In this document: one piece after another, positions 21,513 to 31,099 of the stretch
How positions within the stretch are numbered: the stretch's first letter is position 1
Layout of the letters: every line of letters starts with the position of its first letter
Source of the DNA: Blasia pusilla
Lineage: Eukaryota; Marchantiophyta; Marchantiopsida; Blasiales
Reading direction: 5' to 3'
Assembly (NCBI GenBank): GCA_050084515.1
Contig: CM114272.1
Coordinates: 6,262,001-6,326,000, forward strand
DNA: 64,000 bases
Translations under genes and position numbers: made by a program
Notes under the pieces: generated by a model
What the model saw: the letters and a program-made list of their open reading frames with translations, nothing else
What the model was told of the DNA's origin: nothing
The model's database searches: none

Positions 21513-22127
21513 TTAAGAACTCAAAGCTTTCCTGATAGCGTGGATGGTCTTAGAGTCGACCTTGAATGAAGCTTTCAGTACAGCATCCGGAATGCTCGGA
21601 GTGGAGGTGAACAGCGTCGTAGCGATGAGAGTCACTCCCGGGTTCTGGCTGTTAAAAGCAGAGTAGCCGGTGGCAGCAGCATGTCCAGCCATCTGGTAGT
21701 GCACCAGACCCTGGGGAAACACGAATTGATCTCCAGCGGTGAGGTGCGCGCTGAAAAGCATGCCGGTAGTGTCGACGAAACCCACGGACCACGTTCCAGA
21801 TATGACATAGAAAATCTCAGTGGCACGAGCGTGGAAGTGTGGGGGCACCAAGCCGCCCGCTCCGACCTTGAAGAAGAGCGAGGAGATTCCGAGCCCCGTG
21901 ACTCCAGGAAACTGGGCGACGAATGATGGAGTCAGAACGAGGCCGCCAGCAGCAGGAGCCGGTGCGAGATTCATCGGCTCGAACGCTCGGCTGGTGAAAT
22001 TCTCTCCCGACTGAGCATTCGTGAGACCGAAGTCTGTAGTGATAGTGGGATCGTAAGCAATCGCACCCTGAATCATCACCATGAAAGACATGGCCAGCAC
22101 AGATAGCATCTGCTGATGTGTCGCCAT
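21513..22127 (-). CDS. Germin-like protein 2 (secreted cupin)
   Basis: This is an intact intronless 204-residue frame, closely similar to germin-like protein 1 along its whole length. Residues 1-24 form a signal peptide (LAMSFMVMIQGAIA). The metal-site residues are H97, H99, E104 and H143. There is no cysteine. The frame is open for another 43 codons upstream, but the start at 22,127 matches the paralogue start and begins the signal peptide. A TATA box lies about 65 bp before it. The role would be that of an extracellular matrix cupin; enzyme activity is not predictable here. Confidence 0.94.
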   Translation of the reverse strand: MATHQQMLSVLAMSFMVMIQGAIAYDPTITTDFGLTNAQSGENFTSRAFEPMNLAPAPAAGGLVLTPSFVAQFPGVTGLGISSLFFKVGAGGLVPPHFHARATEIFYVISGTWSVGFVDTTGMLFSAHLTAGDQFVFPQGLVHYQMAGHAAATGYSAFNSQNPGVTLIATTLFTSTPSIPDAVLKASFKVDSKTIHAIRKALSS

Positions 22128-22190
22128 TGTGGAGAAATTGATTGCGAATCCGAGCTGTAGACGGAGATGAAGAGTGAGTAGAAGGCTGAG

Positions 22191-22275
22191 TTTATAGGAC
22201 GCGGGGCATTCCGTTAGAGACGAAGACTGAGTGGAAGACTGAGAAAATTGAGCCACGTAACATTGGATTTATAGG
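22191..22275 (-). promoter_or_regulatory. Duplicated TATA box upstream of germin-like gene 2
   Basis: The minus strand carries CCTATAAA twice, at about 22,191-22,198 and 22,268-22,275, each preceded by a GC-rich CCCGC.TCC sequence. The nearer copy is about 65 bp before the start codon. The block therefore appears to be a local duplication of the core promoter, which could give two transcript starts. Confidence 0.5.
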
Positions 22276-22414
22276 ATGCGGGTCCCCATCGCAAAGCCTG
22301 ATTCTGAAAGACGAGGAATCGGTACATCTGTCGGAAGGGTTGACACTGCATCGATCCCTGAAAGGAAAGATAAACCTACAGGTAAGAATAGACTATCAAG
22401 CCTAGCTCGGAGCA

Positions 22415-22432
22415 GATGACAGAAAGGCACTC
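22415..22432 (-). promoter_or_regulatory. 18-bp conserved promoter block of germin-like gene 2
   Basis: On the minus strand this is an exact copy of the block at 18,306-18,323. It lies 288 bp before the start codon, followed downstream by the duplicated TATA boxes. Confidence 0.45.
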
Positions 22433-22639
22433 GGGTCATCCGGGACACGATATCCATGATGGTAGTATTTCTGCAGAACTTTTCATGATCTTCCAAAAGC
22501 ATGCGCAAGAGCACTGGAGCCTCGCGGATGGAAGTGGACAGCGAATGGAGCTTGCGATGTCCATTGATCTGAATCGTTCTTAACTCGAGCCTTTCGTCTC
22601 TAGTTCGGGTCCAGCAATATCGGTTCAATTTGCTGAATC

Positions 22640-24000
22640 CAAACACAGCGATCTGCGACTGTCATTGATGTACTACCATAAGCCACGATTGATGAGGAGG
22701 GCTGCAATCAAAGCACGACATGCACGCATACTACCTCCCTCTGATGGCCCCATGGACTTTCTCATCAAGTATATTAAAAGCAACCTATTCTTCGTCCTTA
22801 TCGAGTCGGGATACGCTATGGCCTTGCAGGTGCCACGTGAGCACGCTGTCCAGTTCTTCACCTCAAAAACTTTCTACTCCAAGTACGTCCAATGGGGGAT
22901 AGATATGGGGGTAGATACCTAGTAGGATAATGCTGTAGCATCGGCATATTAAGATATTTCCGGCCACGACATAGCGATAGCGAGAGATCTAAAACACGAG
23001 CTAACGTTGTTTCCTCCAACTTTGCGCTGCTGTTAGTTACGCGCATACGAAGAGTAGGTAGCGAACTCACTCCATGGAAATTGTTGTCATTCCATTAATT
23101 CTCAATTTTGGGCAACTGAAATCTCCATTTTCTTTCCACGCTCCAATGAGATCAAATCTAAACGTGAACTGAAATATGCCTGTAGAAGCATGTATAACCA
23201 TTTCTGACGGAGCTCGAATATCCTCATGCTGTTCATGATTGGAAGTACATTATTACTCTCCCATCCAGCCCTGGCTAGCGAAAATCAGGATACACATGCG
23301 AAAGCTCGAGAGGGTTTGGAATTTATCTCCATATTTTGTAAGAATGCACTGTTTCTGTTTCGCTGGGGATTAACGTACCTACTTACTTGGACTGACTATC
23401 GGCACTTCAGACCTTGTGGATATCCTTCACAGTAATCTTAAGTACCATCATATGTACACCACGGAAAAGTCACACGTGGATTCCAATTTCTCCGTGAAGT
23501 TTTGTTCTGAACGACGTTACCAGCGTTAATCGAAACCAACGCATCTGATCGTGGATGCTCGCGTGCAAATTCTCTTCGAATCGACATATACGTAGCAACT
23601 TTTTAAAATTCATCTGTTCCCGCTCTCTAGATCTAGATTCAATTGAATTACGAGTTCCTTTTATCTGCTAGGTCTACAAACATACTGGACCCGTGTTCAT
23701 CGATCTCTTTAGTGACAGTATCTGCCACTGCCACTGTTTCCGAGTTCTTTGGACGTTGGACGTTTCAAATCGTATAGTTTTCGTAGGGGAGCGAGATTTG
23801 TAATCTTCGAATGTTGCAAAAGGTATCCGGAACTGTTTGACGAGATCACAGCAATTGGATTCCGAGAGCCAGGATGTTATACGAACTCGGAAGCTGTTCC
23901 CCTACCGCTGCAAATTTAAGTACTCCTACCGCTTCAAACGTAAGCACTGCATCATTATGAAGTAACATTGCAGGGCCGACTGATAAGTGTATTCCAAAAT
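22640..24000. other. Intergenic DNA between germin-like copies 2 and 3
   Basis: No gene is supported. An 85-codon plus-strand frame at 22,665-22,922 lacks recognisable motifs and overlaps an equally long opposite-strand frame, so it is treated as chance. Confidence 0.55.
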
Positions 24001-24305
24001 TAACGGTATACAGTGCAATATAGCGTTCCAGAACTTGTCGTACTTGTCAGCTCAACGAAGGGACCGACGTACCTATGGTCAATTCAAGAAACCTCACCAG
24101 TTCTCCTCGACTCCATCCGTATCTAAGTGGAGCGTTAGAACTTGGCAGACTCTAATTCGACTCAATTCTAACGAAGCAGCAAGTGAAGACCCTTCACGCA
24201 ATAGAATACGAAATAGAGTGTGAAGCTCTTTTCATAGGTCATCAACCACCTCGTCAGTTGCATGATCCCTCAATCTATTAAAACGTTTGCCCATGAAAGT
24301 GTTCC

Positions 24306-24899
24306 TCACGGAGCCTTCCTAATGGCCTGGATGGTCCTGGAGTCCAGCTTGAATGAAGCTCTCAGTACAGCATCAGGTATGCTGGGAGTGGAGGCGATAA
24401 AAGTTACTCCCGGGTTCTGGCTGTTAAACGCACAGAACCCAGTGCCGGATGCATGTCCAGCCATCTGGTAGTGCACCAGACCCTGGAGAAACACGAACTG
24501 ATCTCCAGCAGTGAGATGGGCGCTGTAGAGCATGCCAGTGGTGTCAACGAACCCCACAGACCACGTTCCAGAAACTACATAGAAGAACTCAGTGGCGCGA
24601 GCGTGGGAGTGTGGTGGCACCAAGCCGCTCCCTCCCACCTTGAAGAAGAGCGAGGAGATTCCGAGGCCCGTTACTCCCGGAAACTGGGCAAATGATGGCG
24701 TGAGCATGAGGCCCCTGGCTGCAGGAGCCGGTGCGAGATTCATCGGCTCCAACGCCCGGTTGGTGAAATTCTCTCCGGACCGAGCATTCGTGAGACCGAA
24801 GTGGGTGATGATAGTAGGATCGTAAGCAATCGCTCCCTAGATCATCACTGCGAGAGATATGGCCGCCACGGATAGCATCAGCTGCTGAATGGTCGCCAT
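24306..24899 (-). pseudogene. Germin-like pseudogene 3
   Basis: The minus strand encodes a third germin-like copy starting MATIQQLMLSVAA. Codon 21 is TAG (24,837-24,839) where the paralogues have CAG (Gln), a C-to-T change. The stop lies inside the signal peptide, so no mature protein is expected. Downstream the metal ligands are still present (PPHSHARATE, GLVHYQ). However, one residue is lost in SFAQFPG, about five residues are lost before STPSIPD, and the C-terminus ends AIRKAP. Re-initiation at a later ATG would give a cytoplasmic protein without a signal peptide, which is unlikely to work. Confidence 0.88.
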
Positions 24900-25117
24900 G
24901 ATACCGAAAATGATTCTGAAACCGGGCCACCGATGACTATAGCAGATACATAGACATTGGAGGTAATCGGATATCCACCCAGGACAGACATGAACGCGGA
25001 GATCGAGATGCAGGCCGAGTGGGAGACCGCAGAGAAATCGCTGTGGCTTCTCGGACTCGGATGGCTCTAATTCACGACTACGGATCGCACATCTGTCGGA
25101 AAGGTTGACTAGATGAA

Positions 25118-25500
25118 TGCTCCTCGACAGATTTCAGGCTTATCTAGGAACAGAGAACAGAAAGGGAAAGGGAGTGCCTTTCTGTTCTCTGTTCCTATAT
25201 AGGGCCTGGCAAGAACCGGCATTCTTTGTTAAAGAAGCCGGTTGAAAACGTGCGATTTCCGGTTCAAATCTGAAAGTTTTGGAAACTTGCCGACGAGAAA
25301 AGTGAGTTTTCTTTGTTAAATTAAAAAAAAACCGGCGAGGATGGAGAAGTTGCCGACTACCTTGAGAGTTCTCTCGGGAAGCTACCGGTATGCATAAAAA
25401 TCCTTGCCCTAAATGCTCCTCGACAGATTTCAGGCTTATCTAGGAACAGAGAACAGAAAGGGAGTGCCTTTCTGTTCTCTGTTCCTATGTAGGGCCTGGC
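25118..25500. repeat. Direct repeat pair, each copy containing a 19-bp-arm hairpin, in the promoter of germin-like copy 3
   Basis: A block of about 92 bp beginning ATGCTCCTCGACAGATTTCA and ending AGGGCCTGGCA occurs at about 25,118-25,210 and again at 25,410-25,500. Within each, GGAACAGAGAACAGAAAGG and its exact reverse complement form a hairpin: arms 25,147-25,165/25,177-25,195 and 25,443-25,461/25,467-25,485, with loops of 11 and 5 bases. About 200 bp of unrelated sequence, rich in ACCGG motifs, lies between the copies. Confidence 0.85.
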
Positions 25501-25990
25501 AGATCGGCTGAGCGCCTTTCAAAGGCACTCGGGCGATCTGCCACACGATATCCATGATTAGTAATATATCTAAAGGACTTTTGGAATCTTGTTTTGTTCG
25601 GAGCACACGCGCAATCCTATTGGAGCCTCGCGGATGCAACACATGGAACTTTCATCTAATCTGGAGCGTTGGTCCAAAAATCTGGTTGGAGACATCTGGA
25701 AAGCGAAGGCGGACGCTGTAGTAGACCACTTTAACTCTAGGAGGGGCGCTCAACTTCGATCTGTAAATGTGCCTATACAGACGTAACAAATGCGTTGCCA
25801 GGTGTCACGATCTTAGATGAAGGGTTGAGGGTGTTTTCATGATCAGTTCCTTTGATCTGATCGGAAGCATGTCTGGAAGAATTTTCAATCAAATATAGTA
25901 GAATGTATCCCTCTACATCGACCTCATTTACTTGGATCGACTTTCGAACTTCAAACCTTCCGTATATTGTTCTCATTAAAACTAGCATTA

Positions 25991-26689
25991 CTAGTAAGAA
26001 ATCCAGCATCAAAATAAAATATATACAATATTAATCATACCAATTTAGAAACATTACAAAATTTAGAAAATATATATACATATAAAATTTCACATATATA
26101 ATGTTATTTTAATTTAATTTAGCATTTCATTATATACAACATTCCTAATGTAAATATCTATTTTATTAGTAGCATTTTCATTACTTGTCATAATTTGAAT
26201 AGAATTTCTCGAACCTACTCTTGACAAGACAACATATAATTATCCATGAGAAAATATTGGATTGGGCAAATAAATACCAACTCTATCTGATGTTTGACCT
26301 TGAAACTTATTAATAGTCATTGCAAAAGGAGAACGGATAGGAAATTGAAATCGTCGTAAATCAAAAGGTAGGCCCGAATCAGAAGCAATCAATGGAATGC
26401 GTGGAATGAAAACTCGAGTTCCATTATTTTTTCCTGTGATAATTGTTGCATCTATAAGATGTCGACTAAAGCCAACTATCACCAGCCGAGTCCCGTTTGC
26501 TTGTCCCTTTGCTCCATTCATATTCTTTAATAGCATTATCGGAGCTCCAATCTTCACAGTCAAACAATGAGGTGGCAATCCAGATGATAAACATGTATTC
26601 AAAAATTATGTTGGATAAACAAGTCTCATCTCATCGTCGGAAACACAATCAACACTCAAGAAAGTATGCTCCTGCAAAAACAAAATAAA
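25991..26689 (-). mobile_element. 3' part of an older minus-strand Helitron (Helitron C), split by insertion
   Basis: The sequence resembles Helitron A (46,665-47,290) closely. The shared 3' border is a minus-strand CTAG (25,991-25,994) followed by T, which fits a Helitron end, although no GC-rich hairpin precedes it. At 26,689 it is interrupted exactly by the start of Helitron D and resumes at 35,963. Joining the two flanks recreates the continuous Helitron A sequence around CAAAATARATCATTAATAAT. Confidence 0.85.
26240..26602 (-). pseudogene. Helitron C helicase, C-terminal part
   Basis: The frame reads GAPIMLLKNMNGAKGQANGT, FPIRSPFAMTINKFQGQT and IYLPNPIFSHG. These are motifs of the PIF1-like (SF1B) helicase at the C-terminus of Helitron RepHel proteins. 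KFQGQT replaces the usual KSQGQT of motif V. The frame stops before the final motif VI. Confidence 0.88.
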
Positions 26690-26705
26690 TCTATACTATT
26701 ATGGG
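26690..26705 (+). other. Helitron D 5' terminus
   Basis: TCTATACTATTATGGG follows host base A. The TC start and CTATACTATTA sequence match the usual 5' ends of plant Helitrons, where rolling-circle transfer begins. Confidence 0.9.
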
Positions 26706-27079
26706 AGAGTCCTATCTCGCTGCGCAAACACCTCTCCAACTGCCACGTGGCACTTCAAGCGAACCAGGGTGTTCCGTGCTTACGTCTGACGTAATTTTTT
26801 TTAGGGTTTTCTTCATAGCCGCCCTAGCCTCCTGTAACAGTTTTCCTAACGAACGTGAAATTTTGGCGCGTCTGAATCGTACCTAGCACGTGCGATTAAT
26901 TTAGGATTCATTTTTGGCCGCAACTTTTGTGTCAATTTTCTGTCCTTTCCAATTTCGATCCTTCAAACCACCGTCGTCCGATGAGATTGGCTTCTTATTT
27001 CTCGAGTAGATTCAAACTTGACCTTATTTATTCCCTCTTACAAATTACAGTACCCATTTTTCTCACGAACAGTTGTTGA

Positions 27080-27528
27080 GGTAAAGTGGACTCATTCATT
27101 CACTATCATTCATTCTTGCTGAACTTCATTTATTTCTAGATAGAGTAGGACATGTCTCTGCTTTACGAGCTTTATGAACTAAAATACTGAGCTCTATGTA
27201 GTTGCGGATGAACATAGCAGGCTCAGTTTGCCCCGAATAAGCGGCCCTTGATGTGATCTCAAGATAAGCTCGCGCGTTCTTGACGTCCCCTACCCTGGTA
27301 AAGTGAACTCGGTCATTTACCAAGCTCTACTGTCATTCATACATGCTGAACTTCATTTATTGCTAGATAGAGTAAGACCTGTCTCTGCTTTCCAAGTCTA
27401 CATTGCTTCGAGCTAAACTAAAATACTGAGCTCGGTGTTGTTGCGGATAACATAGCAGGCTCGGTTTGCCCCGATTACGCGGCCCTTGATGTGATCTCCT
27501 AATCAGCTCCGCGTTCTTGACATCCCCC
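27080..27528. repeat. Two tandem copies of a roughly 220-bp unit in Helitron D
   Basis: Both units begin GGTAAAGTG and contain GCTGAACTTCATTTATT, ACTAAAATACTGAGCTC, CATAGCAGGCTC and GCGGCCCTTGATGTGATCTC. They end GCGTTCTTGACRTCCCC. The copies are about 85% alike, so the duplication is not recent. Confidence 0.8.
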
Positions 27529-27677
27529 AGCAAAGAAGAACTTTAACGACTTCTCTAAAGAGCTCCTACACATTCGACGGTCGCTCCATCACCTCCGAGC
27601 TCCTCACATTTCGGCGACTTCCACATCATCAGAACATCCGAAAGCAAAGAAAGGAGCAAAACGAAAACTACCTAGAG

Positions 27678-28094
27678 ATGGCAACAAGAATCACAGCAAA
27701 GAAGTCACCACAAGGGAGAGGAAAGAGTGTGTCAAAGGTAACGAGCTCGAAAAAACATTACGGTGTAAAGTCACCAGATCTCGAAGCATTGGAGAGTACA
27801 AAATGGTCTCCAATAAGTCATGGGGACTGTATGCGCTTGAGCAAATGGAACAAGTTGCACTATGATGATCCCACTTGGGGAGAGCCGATAACCCCCGTGC
27901 ATACTTTGGGATTTGAGTATGCAATAAAGGACTCCATGCCCGCTGCAGTCCTCCCTACGGATTTTGACAAAGGGTACGATCCAAAGCTTTGGAGGAGAGG
28001 GAATAGATGTTGTAGAGGAGGAAAGGACTCCTCCCTATCACATAAGGAGGCCCGTCATAGAAAAGGAACAGACCGAGCAGGGAGCCTCTGCTAA
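27678..28094 (+). CDS. Unrecognised basic ORF in Helitron D 5' region
   Basis: This open frame has 138 codons. It has a Lys/Ser-rich start (ITAKKSPQGRGKSVSKVTSS), then a more structured stretch containing KWNKLHYDDPTWGEPITP. It is not a known Helitron protein (RPA, OTU protease or RepHel) as far as can be judged, and may be a captured gene fragment. A second frame (27,964-28,245) overlaps its end with Lys/Arg-rich sequence, so the original reading frame may have shifted near 28,000. Expression is not shown. Confidence 0.4.
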   Translation: MATRITAKKSPQGRGKSVSKVTSSKKHYGVKSPDLEALESTKWSPISHGDCMRLSKWNKLHYDDPTWGEPITPVHTLGFEYAIKDSMPAAVLPTDFDKGYDPKLWRRGNRCCRGGKDSSLSHKEARHRKGTDRAGSLC

Positions 28095-28489
28095 GAAGCG
28101 GAGAATGACCCCGCACACTAACCGAAATCAGCAAAGCTCACCATCCAAGGGAAGGTCCGCGGTAACTCCACAGTGCACAAAGAAATCCCCACGTAAAAGG
28201 CGAGAAGGGAAAGAAGTTGTAGTGAATATTCAGATCCATATATGAATTTGGGATCTAGGAGAGGGTGAGTATGCCGATGAGGAGTAGAGTAAATCAAAAA
28301 GTCATGTACTGCTTACTTTGAAATGAAAGCGACATAAAAGTTTTTTGAATGTCTCTGCCAACCCCTCTTTCAGTATTCAACTTGAGTACTAACTCCACCC
28401 ATTTTGCCCCTACGTATCCCAGGTGTACATGTGTAATAGGAGAGAAATAGCTTCGGAGACCAATAGCCTGGCTATCAAAAGAGACACTA

Positions 28490-28690
28490 TAGCCAAACTA
28501 AATCCCCGAGACCCAATGTGCAATGTTGTGAGAGCCCGACCGTGAAGAAATCCCCGAGACCCGATCTGCAAGGTTGTGAGAGCACGACTGTCAAAAGCAC
28601 CTGAGTCAAACAACTAGCAAGAGAGCCCAACCGTAAAAAATACCCAGAGTGGAACAAGTAGCAAGAGAGCCTAGCAAGATAACCTGAGAG
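28490..28690. repeat. Degenerate tandem repeat in Helitron D
   Basis: Units share AAATCCCCGAGACCCRATSTGC followed by GTTGTGAGAGC, or decayed forms with CAAGAGAGCC. Two well-preserved units lie at about 28,499-28,580 and more worn copies extend to 28,680. Confidence 0.6.
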
Positions 28691-31095
28691 CCGGAGAGTT
28701 AGGGAAAGAAGTCAATCAAGAACACCAAAGAGCTGAACCGGAAAGGGGATGAGCTTGGACAGCTTGCAATCAGATCTCTAGGAGCTGTGGCAGGTTCGCT
28801 GAATTCGAAGATATTCCTGAGCGTTCGCCGAAAGGTACCCGAGTCAAAGCTAGCAAGACAGCCTAGCTCAGAGCCGAAAATGAACATTGCAGATCGAGTG
28901 CGCTCGAATCGTGCGCACGAAGTCGGGAGGAGGGTGCAATCAAGTGCCTAGAGGAACCGAATTGTGAGGAGAGATCGGACGGCTCATTCAGATAACGCAC
29001 TCAGAGAGCAGGCTCGAGGATCAGAGAGGAGGGCGAGAGAGCTAGTAAGAGAGCAAATGCTACCTTGACAACAAGGTGCATAGTCTAAACGAAAATGAGC
29101 CAAACATGAGCCAAAATTTATTGCCTAGCCAAAAATGAGCCGAAAATATGCCGAGCCGAAATGAGCGCACGAGTGCAGTGAGCCGGGAGGATAGAGCCAG
29201 AGGAGTCGGAGTTCTAGAGTCTCGAGCCTAGCCAAAAATGAGCGAAAATGAACAACCATGTCGAGGAGTTCATTTCTCGTGGCGATTTTAACGGAAGGGC
29301 GCACAACAAGCGATCGGAGAGGAGGGCAGACGGACGAGCTCGCAAGGGAAGTGATTGAGAGTGGGGTGGGAGTGAAGGGAATGGATTGGGTAGGGGGAAG
29401 GGGTGGGGTGGAGGGGAAGGTGACGGCTCACGGCTCATGCCGTGAGCGTCGATGCACCATCTAACGGCCTCCTTTTTTGGCCGTTAAATGCAAAGACGCC
29501 AGGAAACAACAAGAGGGATTCAAAGGCGCGCAACGGGGGCGGGTTCAGGGCTAGGGTTGGGAATGTTAGGTTAGTTGGCCTAGAACCTCGGGTTTTTTTT
29601 TAATGAATTTCCTTACAATTTTTTTTTAAATGTAATTTTCTCCTTTTAACCTTTTTTCCAAATTTTCCCAATTATTTACAATTTATAATTTTTGAGAAAA
29701 CTAAAATAAATCTTCCCCTTAATTTTCTTCCTTAAATTATTTTCTTTCCTAAATTTTATTTTCTAATTTCATTTTTCTTTTTTTTTTTTCTTTCAATTTG
29801 TAATTTTATTAAAATAAATCTCCCCTTTACTCTTCTTCCTAAATTCTTTGCTTTCCTAAATTTTTTCTTATAAATTTCATATTCTCTTTTTTTTTTCATT
29901 CAATTTATAATTTTTAAAGAAAATCAAATTGGAAATGAAAATTGCCCTTATTAATTTCCTTTCTCTTCTCTCCTCTTTTCTTTTCTTCTCTTTTCTTTTA
30001 ATTCTTTCTTCTTTTGGTCATTTTATTTCAATTCTCAATACTTCCATTGTGTGTCATGTAGATGATGAGTGTTGGCGGATCGTCACTAAAGAAGGGAGAG
30101 ACGGCCACTTGGTATTATTACAAATATGCCAATTTTGAACAAACTGGGAAGACATAAGAAGTATGGAAGAATACCTCTCTAATGTAAGAACCTTTGCTTA
30201 GGTAGGGACTTAAGCACCTTATTTCCATTTCAACGATGATGCCTTACATACCATTTTCTCGACAATATATTTTTCTCATGCATTAAACTAAAAACGACTT
30301 TTCTTCCATCAAATCCCCTTGGGGATTTGCGTGACTTCGAATGCACAACAAAAAGGCGTGTCCGTGCAAAGAAATCTTAGCTCAACAAACAGAAGATGAA
30401 CTCCGACTGGAACATCTCCAACGTAAGTGTACTACATCGACGTTCATTTATGTCAATTTCCCACCAAATATTGACTTTTCATTTAATTTTGTAAGCTTTT
30501 AACATTCATGTGTTGTTGATTCAATCCCATTGAATCAATATATGTGACTTTTGGCGTGCTATTGATAGAATGGAAGCTCTCAAAGAAAAAAAGAGGAATT
30601 ACTATTGAGAGTATAGAAAAAAAGAAGGAAAGGGCTTAATGGTCAAGTTTTATTGCACCTATTCCATTTAATAGGTACCTATATCTAACTACTATTCACT
30701 TCATAACTACTTGATTTACTCCATATTTTATTTGTATTTATTCTTATCAATATTTTGACATATTTTCTCAGGCCTTCAAATGAAGATGGAATAATAGTAG
30801 AAGAAAATCAAGAAGTGAGCGAACAATCGACCTGGACTTTGAGTTAGTTGACAATGCATTTCATGAAGTTATCGAGAATACATCCACGATTGGGCCACCC
30901 AAGTTGAGTTACCTACCACTCCTATTCCAATTCAAGATGAAGTTGACAAAAATTCATCGAGCTCGCTCTTCCTATTCAAGTTCAAGATAAAGTTGTGGAC
31001 ATTTAGTCGACCACTCTTCTTATTCCTGTTCAGATGAAGTTTTCAATAATTCATCGACTTTTGTCCAACTCGGGATGAATCAAGGTCAGAGTAGA
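28690..31095 (+). other. Non-coding internal region of Helitron D
   Basis: No gene is recognised. About 29,570-29,930 is very AT-rich with oligo-T runs. Near 29,250-29,450 there is a GC-rich, G-skewed block (GGGGAAGGGGTGGGGTGG type). Short coding-like pieces appear from 30,780 on, leading into the Rep region. Confidence 0.5.
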
Positions 31096-31099
31096 TGCC

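Larger units (their letters stand above)
24000..25660. repeat. Segmental duplication of germin-like gene 2 and its flanks
   Basis: This segment parallels 21,280-22,640. The 3' flanks share TACAGTGCAATAT and a later CTC.GTCC.TAT..AAGTGGAG block. The coding regions align throughout. The 5' flanks share AAAGGCACTCGGG..., CACGATATCCATGAT and GGAGCCTCGCGGATG. The copy here is about 300 bp longer because its promoter region contains an inserted repeat pair at 25.1-25.5 kb. Confidence 0.8.

Noticed and set aside
22128-22256. N-terminal extension of germin-like protein 2 (43 codons)
   Set aside because: The extension lies over the TATA box and leader, and would bury the signal peptide.
25991-25994. 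Canonical Helitron 3' hairpin for Helitrons A and C
   Set aside because: Shared CTAG borders are visible, but no GC-rich stem precedes them, so the end is called from homology and CTAG|T only.
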